Assembly: GCA_040772545.1 (NCBI GenBank)
Contig: JAXGXY010000001.1
Span: 744,001 to 808,000 of the forward strand
Direction: 5' to 3'
Length of the DNA stretch: 64,000 bases
Source of the DNA: UBA1431 sp002329665
Lineage (GTDB): Bacteria > Bacillota > Clostridia > Christensenellales > UBA1431
The translations under genes and the position numbers were made by a program. Of the stretch, positions 1 to 7,965 are shown in pieces (position 1 is the first letter of the stretch; every line of letters begins with the position of its first letter). The notes under the pieces were generated by a model. The model worked only from the letters and a program-made list of their open reading frames with translations, did not search any database and was not told the DNA's origin.

Positions 1-429
1 ATTGGAGCCGAGTTGTTTCTCTAAAGATTGAATTTTTGTTTTGATTTGAATATTATCTTGGCCTAGCATAACAGTAAATGGTTCAATAGAATCCTCAGGA
101 TTACTGAAGCAACGTAGCTTATCCTTAACAAAGTCTTCATTGTATACTCTTATTGATTTCCCGTAATTTGACAGATTATTTTGGGTTACATTCGTCCCAT
201 CTTCGAAATTAACAATAAACTCTGGAGAATCATATTTGTCAGAAAGTAAACCTGTTTCTAAAGCACGTATGATTCTTGAAAGCGTGGTTTTACCAGAATA
301 ATTCCATCCATATATCACATTAATTTTCGAAAAGGATGATACATGTCCGAGCGAATCTCGAACGCTAGTATCCCATGCAAAGTTGTTGAATACTGCCATA
401 TTTTTTATTGAAGAAATTTTTTTAATCAT
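1..429 (-). CDS. AAA_13-type ATPase, RloC/PrrC-like, 5' part only
   Basis: The reading frame opens at ATG 429 and runs off the window edge, giving 143 N-terminal residues. A Shine-Dalgarno AGGAG lies about 8 bases upstream. The protein begins MIKKISSIKN and has a P-loop GWNYSGKTT at residues 41-49, followed by SRIIRALETG and VYNEDFV near residues 95-101. This layout is typical of the AAA_13 domain found in RloC and PrrC anticodon nucleases and in related phage-defence ATPases. The nuclease half, if present, lies outside the window. Base composition is far richer in AT than the neighbouring genes, which points to recent transfer. ATP binding is well supported; a tRNA-cutting role is inference, since other AAA_13 proteins have different effectors. 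Confidence 0.8.
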   Translation of the reverse strand, partial: MIKKISSIKNMAVFNNFAWDTSVRDSLGHVSSFSKINVIYGWNYSGKTTLSRIIRALETGLLSDKYDSPEFIVNFEDGTNVTQNNLSNYGKSIRVYNEDFVKDKLRCFSNPEDSIEPFTVMLGQDNIQIKTKIQSLEKQLGSN

Positions 430-525
430 TAGAATTTCTCCTATTTTTGGAAATGATTATTCCTGTTTAGGGAAGGTTTTAGAAGAATTTGATTTTAGTT
501 CATAAAATATAATTCATCGCCCCGT

Positions 526-1599
526 CTACTGCGTATACGCCTCCCACCAGGCGTCCTTCGAATCTCCCGCGGCCCCCGATGCGCCGGACGGGACCGGCCT
601 TCTATGCCGCGCATCCATCCTGGCGGCGTACTCCCACGCGAAGACGTTGCGCGCCCGGCCCAGTGAAAACAACCGCGTGAGCAGCGTGCAGAAGGCGTAG
701 AGCACCATCCCCGCATAGAACCCCAGCATGTGCAAAAGGACGTCGTCGACGTCGAACGCGCCCTCGCCGGATATGAGTTGCCCCGTCTCTATAAGGGCGG
801 AGAGGACGAAGGCGATTGCGAGCGTGAGCAGTATGAGGCGCTTTTTCTTGAAGCTGGCATATACGAAACCGTAGGGCAGGCAAAGCGCCGCGTTTAGTAT
901 AAGCCCAAGGAGCACCGCGGAAAAGTCCACGCCGCCGGGCTGGGTGAAATAGGCGGAGATGCTCTTGAAAGGTACGAGGTTAATAACCAGCGGCGACCCG
1001 CCGAAATTCAAAAAGAACATCAGCACGATGGCGGCCGAATGAAAGACGAGCAGGTATTTCGCCGCGCTCCTGTAATAGGCGTTGAAGGCTTCCTGTGTGA
1101 AATAACGCTTCCTGCCGCTGCTTGCAAACATGCGGATAAGGCCGTATAATGCGGTAACGAGCACCCAGGCAATAAGGGGGTAGAAAACGGCGCGCATCGA
1201 TAGCATGCCGGGGAAGCCGCCGAGGCCTTCGTTGATGATGTGGGACGCGGCGAAGGAGAGCGAATAGAAAAGCGACATCGCGCCGATGGCCGCGAGCGGG
1301 TAATACATCGTATCGTATCGCCCGAAGAACAGGGCGGCGGAAACCGCGAAGAGCAGCACGCCGGCCGAGAAGGACAGCACGCCGAACGTGAGCAGCGCGA
1401 GCGAGAAATACGCCACGCTGAAAATGATAAACACCGTCTGGTTTCGCGGAAACCCCTTGAAACCCCCGGTCAGCGCGCACACGAACAGGACCCCGAACAC
1501 GGGCGCCAGCACCGAGGGCAGTATCTCGGCGCCTTTAAGGCACCAGGCGTTGAGCACGAACATAAGGACGCACAGGATGTAATACGGGACCCGATTCAT
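526..1599 (-). CDS. VanZ-like family membrane protein
   Basis: This is a 357-residue, strongly hydrophobic protein with about nine predicted membrane segments. The C-terminal third carries the VanZ-like pattern: NLVPFKSI near residue 205, then LPYGFVYASF, ETGQL, and FDVDDVLLHMLGFYAG near residue 295. VanZ proteins are linked to low-level teicoplanin resistance, but most homologues have no assigned function. The N-terminal half adds extra membrane helices not found in the short VanZ. The start ATG at 1599 is preceded by GGGGGTG and a good promoter. The stop codon at 526 sits exactly where the AT-rich segment begins. Confidence 0.8.
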   Translation of the reverse strand: MNRVPYYILCVLMFVLNAWCLKGAEILPSVLAPVFGVLFVCALTGGFKGFPRNQTVFIIFSVAYFSLALLTFGVLSFSAGVLLFAVSAALFFGRYDTMYYPLAAIGAMSLFYSLSFAASHIINEGLGGFPGMLSMRAVFYPLIAWVLVTALYGLIRMFASSGRKRYFTQEAFNAYYRSAAKYLLVFHSAAIVLMFFLNFGGSPLVINLVPFKSISAYFTQPGGVDFSAVLLGLILNAALCLPYGFVYASFKKKRLILLTLAIAFVLSALIETGQLISGEGAFDVDDVLLHMLGFYAGMVLYAFCTLLTRLFSLGRARNVFAWEYAARMDARHRRPVPSGASGAAGDSKDAWWEAYTQ

Positions 1600-1631
1600 G
1601 CCGCACCCCCAAAACGACTATAATTACCATT

Positions 1632-1660
1632 ATTATACATGCTTAAACAGGATTTGTCAG
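1632..1660 (-). promoter_or_regulatory. Sigma-A-type promoter of the VanZ-like gene
   Basis: On the minus strand CTGACA (1660-1655) is followed by a 17-base spacer and a perfect TATAAT (1637-1632). The predicted transcript starts about 25 bases before the ATG at 1599. Confidence 0.7.
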
Positions 1661-1724
1661 TTTGAAAACATATTTCGCGCAACGTGAAAGAAAATTCACG
1701 CTTCGGGAAAAAGGCGGTGGGAGG

Positions 1725-2822
1725 ATGGACCATTCTTACGAGGCCGTCGTGGCGGGACAGGCCTGCCTGGACCTGACGCCCCGGTTCAAGGACCCGTCAA
1801 GGCCGATACGGGAAATCTTCCGGCCGGGGGGCGGTATGCGCCTCGACTCTATGGCGTTGTCGGGGGGCGGGGCGGTAAGCAACACCGGCCTTGCGTTGCA
1901 CAGGCTGGGCGTGAAGACCCTGCTTTTCGGCCGGGCGGGCGACGACGCCTTCGGGAGGGAGCTCGCTTCGATCCTTAAAAAAGAAGGGGCGGCGGTGCGC
2001 CTGAAAACCTGCGAGGGTGAGGCGACGCCGTTCACGCTGGTGATCGTCCAGCCGGGGGAGGACAGGCTTTTCCTGCACGCCCCGGGTGCGGACGACGGGT
2101 GGATGGCAAAGGATATGGACTTCGGCGTCCTCAGGGATGCACGTCTGTTTCATTTCGGGTATCCCACGGCGATGGCGCGCATGTATGCAAACGGCGGCGC
2201 CGAACTCACCAAGCTTTTCAGACGCGCCAAAGCGACCGGCGTGCTGACGTCGCTGGACATGAGCATGCCGCACCACGGGGCAGAGAAGGAGGACTGGGGC
2301 CGCATCCTAATAAGGACCCTTCCCTACGTCGATTTTTTCTGCCCCAGCGTCGAGGAAGCGCTGGCCCTTATCGACCCGGCGGGCCACGCCTCGGTGAAGG
2401 AAGCGGCGCGGACGGCCGGCCGCCCGGCGGCCGATCTGATCGGAACGGCCGAGGCGGAGGATATGGCCGCGCGCTTTGTCGGGATGGGCGCCGGTGCGGC
2501 GCTTATCAAATGCTCGACCAGGGGCCTGGTCCTCTGTGCCAAAAACCCCGGCCTTCGCGGGTGGGAGGGCGCACGGCTGCGGCAGCCCGCCCTGAAAGCG
2601 GGCGGTACGGTCTCGACCTCGGGCGCGGGGGACACGGCGCTCGCGGGCTTCCTGGGCGCCGTTTTGCGGGGATACGGCCCGGGCGAAGCGCTCGGATGCG
2701 CTGCGATGGCCGGGGCGCTGGCCGTGAGCAGCCTGACAAGCCACGACCGCCTCCCGGGTTCTGTCCGGGAACTGGCCCTGATGGCATCGGGCGCCGAGGC
2801 GCTTCCGGACCCGTCACGGTAA
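1725..2822 (+). CDS. PfkB-family carbohydrate/nucleoside kinase
   Basis: The 365-residue product is a ribokinase-fold (PfkB) kinase that would phosphorylate a sugar or nucleoside with ATP. Family marks are GGGAVSNTGLALHRLG near residue 46 (substrate-side glycine loop) and the C-terminal signature STSGAGDTALAGF near residue 297, whose Asp is the catalytic base. ATG 1725 is chosen because the frame upstream of it has only a TTG at 1662 and the family begins near VAGQACLDL. An insert of about 20 residues (TAGRPAADLIGTAEAED) lies before the nucleotide-binding part. The substrate cannot be told from sequence. It is transcribed divergently from the VanZ-like gene and is followed by the gntR regulator. 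Confidence 0.85.
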   Translation: MDHSYEAVVAGQACLDLTPRFKDPSRPIREIFRPGGGMRLDSMALSGGGAVSNTGLALHRLGVKTLLFGRAGDDAFGRELASILKKEGAAVRLKTCEGEATPFTLVIVQPGEDRLFLHAPGADDGWMAKDMDFGVLRDARLFHFGYPTAMARMYANGGAELTKLFRRAKATGVLTSLDMSMPHHGAEKEDWGRILIRTLPYVDFFCPSVEEALALIDPAGHASVKEAARTAGRPAADLIGTAEAEDMAARFVGMGAGAALIKCSTRGLVLCAKNPGLRGWEGARLRQPALKAGGTVSTSGAGDTALAGFLGAVLRGYGPGEALGCAAMAGALAVSSLTSHDRLPGSVRELALMASGAEALPDPSR

Positions 2823-2867
2823 CGCCTGAATATGGGCTGTCTCTCCCGTTTTCGACAAACCTAGCGG

Positions 2868-2909
2868 TTGACATGGAAAAATCTGGCGTGTACTGTATAG
2901 GTAGAACAC
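2868..2909 (+). promoter_or_regulatory. gntR promoter with overlapping palindromic operator
   Basis: TTGACA (2868-2873) is a perfect -35 box. Seventeen bases later lies a weak -10, TACTGT (2891-2896). An interrupted palindrome, GTGTACT (2888-2894) and AGAACAC (2903-2909), matches at six of seven positions and covers the -10. Autoregulation by the downstream YtrA-type GntR protein is the likely use. Confidence 0.55.
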
Positions 2910-2936
2910 CGAACGCTTTCGGGGACGGGGAGCGGT

Positions 2937-3362
2937 ATGATGAAGGTGGAATTCGACAAGCGGAGCCCGATATATTTGCAGATCGTGAACGAATTGAAGG
3001 CCAAAATCGCGGTAGGGCGCATCGGCTGCAGGGAACGGCTCCCGTCGGTGCGCGAAATGGCGAAGCTGTACGGGGTGAACCCCAACACGATGCAGCGGGT
3101 GTACCACCGGCTCGAACGCGACGGGATCTGTCATGCCAACCGAGGGACCGGCACTTTCGTGCGCGACGACAAGAGCCTGGTGACCAGGCTGCGGCAGGAG
3201 ATGGCCGACAGGCTGGTCGAAAACTTCTTGCACGATATGGACAAGATCGGGCTTTCCGGCGAAGAGATCGAGCACGTGGTCAGGACGGCGCTGAGGCGCA
3301 CGTCCATGATCAGGCCCGTGCGTCCGCTGCGGCGGGAAACGGGCGACGAAGCGCGCGTCTGA
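2937..3362 (+). CDS. GntR-family transcriptional regulator, YtrA subfamily
   Basis: This 141-residue protein has an N-terminal winged helix-turn-helix: FDKRSPIYLQIVNELK at residues 6-21, LPSVREMAKLYGVNPNTMQR for the recognition region, and RGTGTFV at the wing. The short C-terminal part (about 65 residues, helical, with no large ligand-binding domain) is typical of the YtrA subfamily, which often controls ABC transporters or small membrane proteins beside it. ATG 2937 follows GGGGAG at 2927-2932; a second in-frame ATG comes directly after. The ligand is unknown. The palindrome over its promoter suggests self-repression. Confidence 0.9.
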   Translation: MMKVEFDKRSPIYLQIVNELKAKIAVGRIGCRERLPSVREMAKLYGVNPNTMQRVYHRLERDGICHANRGTGTFVRDDKSLVTRLRQEMADRLVENFLHDMDKIGLSGEEIEHVVRTALRRTSMIRPVRPLRRETGDEARV

Positions 3363-3466
3363 ACGCAACCGATGCACACGCGTCGGCGGGCCTTGACAGG
3401 CAGGCCGGACACGTGACGGCCGTGCTGCCGTTTGCCGCCCCTTTTTCCGGCCGTACAGGGTGAAGC

Positions 3467-3832
3467 ATGGTTTCGGGATCGAACGACACGGTTTTTAGGA
3501 AGCGGACCCTCATAACAAGGATCGCCGGGGTTTTTTTCTTATGTGCCGGGGTCGCCCTCATATTGCTGGGCCTGCTCGAAACGCGGTGTTTTTCGCTTTT
3601 CTCGGAGGGCGGCCGGTTCCATTACGAAGGCTTCGGTTTCGGTTCGTCCGGCGGTGTTTCAAAGACCCTCGGCGACCGGCGTGGAACCAATAGTGCGGCC
3701 TCGCACGGACGAGGATGCGGACAAAATGTTCGGCTTGCAGCCGAATATTTTTTTGCCGAAATGGCAATAACAACAACGAGTGAACGATCATACTTTGGCG
3801 AAATACAAATGCTGGAGGAGAACCGCGTATGA
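3467..3832 (+). CDS. Small membrane protein, possibly truncated or frameshifted
   Basis: The frame encodes 121 residues. Residues 1-60 look like a real small membrane protein: a basic start, then a hydrophobic helix at about 18-37 (IAGVFFLCAGVALILLGLL) and a segment ending FHYEGFGFGSS. The remaining 60 residues are low in hydrophobicity and lack any recognisable pattern. YtrA-type regulators are commonly followed by small membrane proteins, so the first half fits the context. The tail may be the product of a frameshift or a decayed second helix. Its TGA overlaps the ATG of the next gene by four bases. No family was recognised. Confidence 0.4.
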   Translation: MVSGSNDTVFRKRTLITRIAGVFFLCAGVALILLGLLETRCFSLFSEGGRFHYEGFGFGSSGGVSKTLGDRRGTNSAASHGRGCGQNVRLAAEYFFAEMAITTTSERSYFGEIQMLEENRV

Positions 3833-4053
3833 AGAAACTATTTCCCCTTTTTGTCCTCTTGTTGCTGTTCGGCGGGCTTATTTTAGGCGGTTGTGCCGCG
3901 GACGACACGGCGGTGCCCTCGCCCGAAATGACCCCGGATGTCGTGCCCGAAATCACGAATGGCGACGTCCCCGGCACGTTCCCGCCGACCGGCGCAGCGG
4001 AAACGCCGTCGCCCGGAGCGAACGGGTCACCCACGCCAGGCGCGACGCCTTAA
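3829..4053 (+). CDS. Small putative lipoprotein
   Basis: The 74-residue product has a clear lipoprotein signal: MKKLFPLF, a hydrophobic stretch, and the lipobox LGGC with the modifiable Cys near residue 22. The mature part of about 50 residues is rich in Pro, Thr and Gly (TPSPGANGSPTPGATP-like), so it is probably an unstructured cell-surface tether. GGAGGAG lies 7 bases before ATG 3829. A terminator follows at 4096-4123. The function is unknown. Confidence 0.65.
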   Translation: MKKLFPLFVLLLLFGGLILGGCAADDTAVPSPEMTPDVVPEITNGDVPGTFPPTGAAETPSPGANGSPTPGATP

Positions 4054-4095
4054 CGCGTCACGCCGGAACCAGTCAACGTTTCATTCCCGAAAAGA

Positions 4096-4123
4096 CCGGC
4101 CTGAATACTTGGCCGGCCTTTTT
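4096..4123 (+). terminator. Rho-independent terminator after the small lipoprotein gene
   Basis: The stem CCGGCC (4096-4101) pairs with GGCCGG (4111-4116) over a 9-base loop and is followed by CCTTTTT. Confidence 0.7.
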
Positions 4124-4274
4124 GCGCCGTCACTGCCCTGACGATTTATTTTAGGCGAGATGCGAACCGGCGCGCAGGGCGTCAGCCCCCGGCACGAACG
4201 CATAGACGGCCGGGGGTGGTCCTTTGGATTCATGCCGCCGGTCTGCCATCCAGACCGATGCAGGTTAATACACG

Positions 4275-4304
4275 TTGCCCGTACCGGCCGCAATAAGCTA
4301 TAAT
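4275..4304 (+). promoter_or_regulatory. Promoter of the PQQ-repeat gene
   Basis: TTGCCC (4275-4280) and a perfect TATAAT (4299-4304) are 18 bases apart, with GGAGG and ATG 4335 shortly downstream. Confidence 0.65.
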
Positions 4305-4334
4305 AAACCATATATTCTTTTGGAGGCTTGCGAT

Positions 4335-6077
4335 ATGGGAACCAGACGTAGATTAAGCCGGCGGCGCAGAAGGGTGCGGATCAGCAACGTATTCCGGTTC
4401 ATTATCGTGCTGCTGGTGATCGGCGGACTGATCGCCGCGGCGGTGTTTCTGCTTTTCCCCGGAGGGAAAACCGGCGGGGACCAGCCGCGGACACAGAGCC
4501 CTGAGGCCACTCCCACCGCCACGCCCGGGCTTCCTGAATCGCTCAGGCCCCGGGCTGATGAAAGCGCTAAGCCGTCCAACTTCGGTTTCAATACCGACGT
4601 CATGGTCGACGGCTCCGTCGTGAGCCGGTACGAACGCACGGAAAAGATAAGCTTCCCCGGGGCGGACGCATATACGGCCCTCGAAGGCGTGGCGACGTTC
4701 AGGGGCAACAACTACCGGACGACGTCGAGCTACGGCACGGCCGACGTCAGCGAGGGGAAACTCACCAAGGTATGGGAAAAGACCAACGCTTCGCTCAAGG
4801 GCGACGCCGGCGTCTGGACGGGCGTGGGCTGGACGGGCCAGCCGCTCATAATACGCTGGCCGGACCAAACGAGAAGCATCATGAACCTCTATCCCGAAAA
4901 AAAGCGGAAGACCGGCCTCGTCGAAGTGATCTACCCCACGCTCGACGGGCACATCTATTTCTTCGACCTGGAAGACGGATCGAAGACGCGCGACGCGATC
5001 AACCTGGGCGTTCCTTTCAAGGGCACGGCAAGCGTCGACCCGCGCGGGTACCCGCTGCTCTACGTCGGGCAGGGCGATACCGTACGGGGCGGGGCGATGA
5101 AGTACCGGATCATCAGCCTGATCGACCAGACCGTGCTTTTTGAGATGAACGGCAAAGACCCGTTCTCGTACCGCAGATGGACGGCCTTCGATTCGAGCGC
5201 CCTCGTCGACGCGGCCAGCGATACGCTCGTCGAGCCCGGCGAGAACGGCGTGCTCTACACGATAAAGCTCAACACCAGTTTCGACCCCGAAGCCGGCACC
5301 ATCTCCGTCGACCCCGACGAGCCGGTCAAATACCGTTATAAGGCCGACGGCCTCGCGGACAACTCGGGCAGCAGGTGGTGGGGCACCGAGAACTCCATGG
5401 CCGGCTGGCGCAACTACGGTTTCTTCACCGACAACGGTGGATACATGCAGTGCGTCGACCTCAACACGATGGAGCCGGTGTGGGTCCAGGACGTCATCGA
5501 CGATTCGGACTCGACCATCGCGCTCGAGGAAAGCCTAAGCGACCAGACCGTCTACCTCTATACCGCTACGCAGGTGGACAAGCAGCCCAACGCGCAGACA
5601 GACGGCCATGCGTATATCCGTAAGGTCGACGGGATGACGGGGAGGATCGTGTGGGAGAAAAAATACCCCTGCACCTACAATTCCCACGTCGCCGGCGGCG
5701 TGCTTTCCTCGCCCGTGCTGGGCAGGGAGGGAAGCGACATCGAAGCCGTCGTCATATACAACATCGCCAAGGAAAAGGGCGGAGGGAGCCTCCTTGTCGC
5801 CCTGGACAAGCAGACGGGCGAGGAGAAATGGACGCTCAGGATCAGGAACTACTGCTGGCCGTCGCCGCTGGCCGTGTACGACGAGCAGGGGAAGAGTTAT
5901 ATCGCGCAGTGCGATTCGCGGGGCAGGATGCTGCTGATCGCCGGCGCCACCGGGGAGGTCCTGGACACGATCTCTATCCAGGACGAGACCACGATCGAGG
6001 CGTCCCCGGCGGCGTTCGGGGACATGATCGTCATTGGCACGCGCGGGCAGCGCATCGTCGGCGTGCGCATCGGCTGA
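4335..6077 (+). CDS. Membrane-anchored PQQ-binding-like beta-propeller protein
   Basis: The product is 580 residues. A very basic start (TRRRLSRRRRRVRI) is followed by one membrane helix at about residues 19-41 and a Pro/Thr linker, so the large domain faces outside. The rest is a beta-propeller with repeats of the PQQ/BamB type: GYMQCVDLNTMEPVWVQDV, RKVDGMTGRIVWEKKY, LVALDKQTGEEKWTLRI and LLIAGATGEVLDTISI. No enzyme active site was seen. Comparable clostridial proteins are thought to be scaffolds or sensors at the envelope. ATG 4335 fits the ribosome-binding site TGGAGG and the promoter at 4275-4304; the upstream in-frame start would precede transcription. Confidence 0.8.
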   Translation: MGTRRRLSRRRRRVRISNVFRFIIVLLVIGGLIAAAVFLLFPGGKTGGDQPRTQSPEATPTATPGLPESLRPRADESAKPSNFGFNTDVMVDGSVVSRYERTEKISFPGADAYTALEGVATFRGNNYRTTSSYGTADVSEGKLTKVWEKTNASLKGDAGVWTGVGWTGQPLIIRWPDQTRSIMNLYPEKKRKTGLVEVIYPTLDGHIYFFDLEDGSKTRDAINLGVPFKGTASVDPRGYPLLYVGQGDTVRGGAMKYRIISLIDQTVLFEMNGKDPFSYRRWTAFDSSALVDAASDTLVEPGENGVLYTIKLNTSFDPEAGTISVDPDEPVKYRYKADGLADNSGSRWWGTENSMAGWRNYGFFTDNGGYMQCVDLNTMEPVWVQDVIDDSDSTIALEESLSDQTVYLYTATQVDKQPNAQTDGHAYIRKVDGMTGRIVWEKKYPCTYNSHVAGGVLSSPVLGREGSDIEAVVIYNIAKEKGGGSLLVALDKQTGEEKWTLRIRNYCWPSPLAVYDEQGKSYIAQCDSRGRMLLIAGATGEVLDTISIQDETTIEASPAAFGDMIVIGTRGQRIVGVRIG

Positions 6078-6119
6078 AAGCATCGTGCCTTAATGCGGTT
6101 ATAAAAACCAGTAAGCGAA

Positions 6120-6157
6120 GAATCCGATGGAGCCTTCTAATGGCTGCCATCGGATTC
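6120..6157 (-). terminator. Hairpin spanning the stop codon of the repeat protein gene
   Basis: An 11-bp perfect stem, GAATCCGATGG (6120-6130) with CCATCGGATTC (6147-6157), encloses the TAG at 6139-6137. On the minus strand a short T-tract (GGTTTTTAT) follows about a dozen bases later, so it may end that transcript. Confidence 0.5.
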
Positions 6158-6712
6158 CTGCGTCTGCGCCGGGTTCCTGAAAGAAGCGAGCATGTTGAGC
6201 ATCTGGGCCGTCTGCGGAGGCATCATTCCCTGCAAGAGATTGAGCATGGTCTCGTTTGCGTTGGCGCCGCCGCCGGACACGGACCCCAGTACGGAGTTCA
6301 GGTTGGGGGGCATCCCGCCCAGCATGGCGAGCAGGGGCAATATGTTCTGTATGCCCATACCCCCGGACGCCCCGCCGCGCATCGCCTGCATGAGGGTCAG
6401 CAGGCGCAGCAGATCGGGCGGCGCGCCTTCCTTCGCGTCGCCGGCCTTTGTGCCGCGCATGGCCTCCATCATCGCCATGAGCCCCGCAATGTCCAGGGCT
6501 GACCCCGGATCGGGGGCGTTTCTGTTTCCGGCCGCGTCGCCGGCTTTTGTGCCGCGCATGGCTTCCATCATGGCCATGAGCCGTGCGATGTCGGGGGCCG
6601 TCCCCAAATCGGGGGCGTTGCCGTTTTCGGACGCGTTGGCGGGGATATCGCCGCCGCGCGGATCCCGGGTTTTCGACTCGAGCATGAGCCGGTTGTAAGG
6701 ATAGGGGTGCAT
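6137..6712 (-). CDS. Uncharacterised Met/Gly-rich protein with internal 33-residue repeats
   Basis: The 191-residue product has two near-identical copies of a 33-residue unit (NAPD.G.A.DIA.LMAMMEAMRGTKAGDA) at about residues 33-98, followed by PDLLRLLTLMQAMRGG, which resembles a third, diverged half-unit. The C-terminal part is rich in Gly, Asn and Met with helical pieces (NETMLNLLQGMMPPQTAQMLNMLASF). No signal peptide or membrane helix was seen. It is divergent from the 108-residue gene at 6840, which also has a short C-terminal helical segment, so the two may work together. I do not recognise a family. Confidence 0.6.
   Translation of the reverse strand: MHPYPYNRLMLESKTRDPRGGDIPANASENGNAPDLGTAPDIARLMAMMEAMRGTKAGDAAGNRNAPDPGSALDIAGLMAMMEAMRGTKAGDAKEGAPPDLLRLLTLMQAMRGGASGGMGIQNILPLLAMLGGMPPNLNSVLGSVSGGGANANETMLNLLQGMMPPQTAQMLNMLASFRNPAQTQESDGSH
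6435..6632. repeat. 99-bp in-frame tandem duplication
   Basis: Two copies (6435-6533 and 6534-6632) differ at scattered, mostly synonymous positions and encode the 33-residue repeat of the minus-strand gene. Confidence 0.75.
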
Positions 6713-6839
6713 GCGGTGTCCACCTTTCCTGGCGTTTGTTTATGAAGCATTGTATGCGTCCCTCATGGAAAGGGTGAACGCATCGGAGGCGCAGTGCATA
6801 GACATACAGGGACCATCGCAAATGGAGGTGCACTCACCG

Positions 6840-7166
6840 ATGCCGAAAAGGAAGGACCTGAGATCGTTCAAGCCCAAAAAGAAAGGATCCGCCGCCGATG
6901 ATCTGTTGAAAAAAGCGCAGGAGATGGGCGCGGCCGGGGAACAGGCGGACCAGGTACAAAAGCTCAAGGAGCAGGTGGGCCGGTACGAGGGCAAGAGCGA
7001 GGACGAGCTGATGCAGGACCTTCTGCGCATGACCAGTGAGCAGAAGCAGAAGGGCCAGTTCGACACGGAAAGAATCGCGAAATTCAAAAACTCCCTCTGG
7101 CCGATGCTCAGCGAGCAGCAGCGACAAAAGCTCGTGTCCATCCTCGGAAAGATGGAGAACCAGTGA
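6840..7166 (+). CDS. Uncharacterised small basic protein
   Basis: The product is 108 residues starting MPKRKDLRSFKPKKK, with a basic N-terminus, a charged helical middle (DDLLKKAQEM, QVQKLKEQVGRYEGKSEDEL, which could form a coiled coil) and a conserved-looking end, FKNSLWPMLSEQQRQKLVSI. GGAGGTG stands 10 bases before ATG 6840; an in-frame extension upstream to 6711 has no such site. It is divergent from the repeat protein gene. I do not recognise a family and infer only a soluble, possibly DNA- or membrane-surface-associated protein. Confidence 0.65.
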   Translation: MPKRKDLRSFKPKKKGSAADDLLKKAQEMGAAGEQADQVQKLKEQVGRYEGKSEDELMQDLLRMTSEQKQKGQFDTERIAKFKNSLWPMLSEQQRQKLVSILGKMENQ

Positions 7167-7208
7167 GCCCGCTGCAAAGGCGGCGGGGGCGGCATTGACC
7201 CGCAGCGG

Positions 7209-7238
7209 TTGCTAAGAAGCGGGCAATAAGATTATAAT
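7209..7238 (+). promoter_or_regulatory. Promoter of nth
   Basis: TTGCTA (7209-7214) and a perfect TATAAT (7233-7238) are separated by 18 bases. Confidence 0.65.
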
Positions 7239-7267
7239 ATACTATCCGGTTTTGCGAAGGGGAAAGC

Positions 7268-7948
7268 ATGGAGAAGGCCGACAAAGGGAAGAGGGCGCAA
7301 AAAAGGCTCCCAAGGGCGCGGGCGCGCGAGATGCTGGACGTGCTGGAAAAGACGTACCCGAACGCGCGCTCGGGCCTGCGTTACGACAACGCGTTCCAGT
7401 TGCTCGTCGCCGCGATCCTTTCCGCGCAGACGACGGACAAGCAGGTCAACAGGATCACGAAGGACCTCTTTACGCGGTTTCCGGCGCCGGAGGATTTTGC
7501 GGCCGCAGAGCCGGAAGAACTGGAACCGTACATCAAAAGCTGCGGTGTCTACAGGAACAAGGCGAAAAACATCGTGGGCGCGGCCAGGATGCTCGTGGAA
7601 CGGTTCGGATCAGAGGTGCCCAACGACATGGACGCGCTGATGCAGCTGCCCGGCGTCGGCCGCAAGACCGCGAACGTGGTCCGCGCCAACGCTTTCGGGG
7701 AGGACGCCATCGCGGTGGACACGCACGTGTTCCGCGTGGCCAACAGGCTCGGCCTCGCCGACGCGAAGGACGTGCTTCATACGGAACATGACCTGATGAA
7801 GAGCATACCGAGGGAAAAATGGTCTTGCGCGCACCACTGGCTAATCTGGCACGGGCGCATGGTCTGCAGGGCGCAAAACCCGAAATGCGGCGGCTGCCCG
7901 CTGCGCTCGCTCTGCAGGCATTACGCGGGCACACATAAGAGCGGTTGA
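7268..7948 (+). CDS. nth: Endonuclease III
   Basis: This 226-residue DNA glycosylase/AP lyase removes oxidised pyrimidines in base excision repair. The HhH-GPD fold is complete: SAQTTDKQVN near residue 55, the helix-hairpin-helix LPGVGRKTANVV near residue 125 containing the catalytic Lys, and AVDTHVFRVANRLG with the catalytic Asp. The C-terminal [4Fe-4S] loop is present as C-x6-C-x2-C-x5-C (CRAQNPKCGGCPLRSLC). An extra basic N-terminal tail of about 25 residues precedes the core. obgE follows 17 bases later. Confidence 0.96.
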   Translation: MEKADKGKRAQKRLPRARAREMLDVLEKTYPNARSGLRYDNAFQLLVAAILSAQTTDKQVNRITKDLFTRFPAPEDFAAAEPEELEPYIKSCGVYRNKAKNIVGAARMLVERFGSEVPNDMDALMQLPGVGRKTANVVRANAFGEDAIAVDTHVFRVANRLGLADAKDVLHTEHDLMKSIPREKWSCAHHWLIWHGRMVCRAQNPKCGGCPLRSLCRHYAGTHKSG

Positions 7949-7965
7949 GCGATAAGGAAGATGAT

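Noticed and set aside
2099..3463. 454-residue frame overlapping pfkB and gntR
   Set aside because: It reads through two genes with clear motifs in other frames and has a low-complexity Arg/Gly translation.
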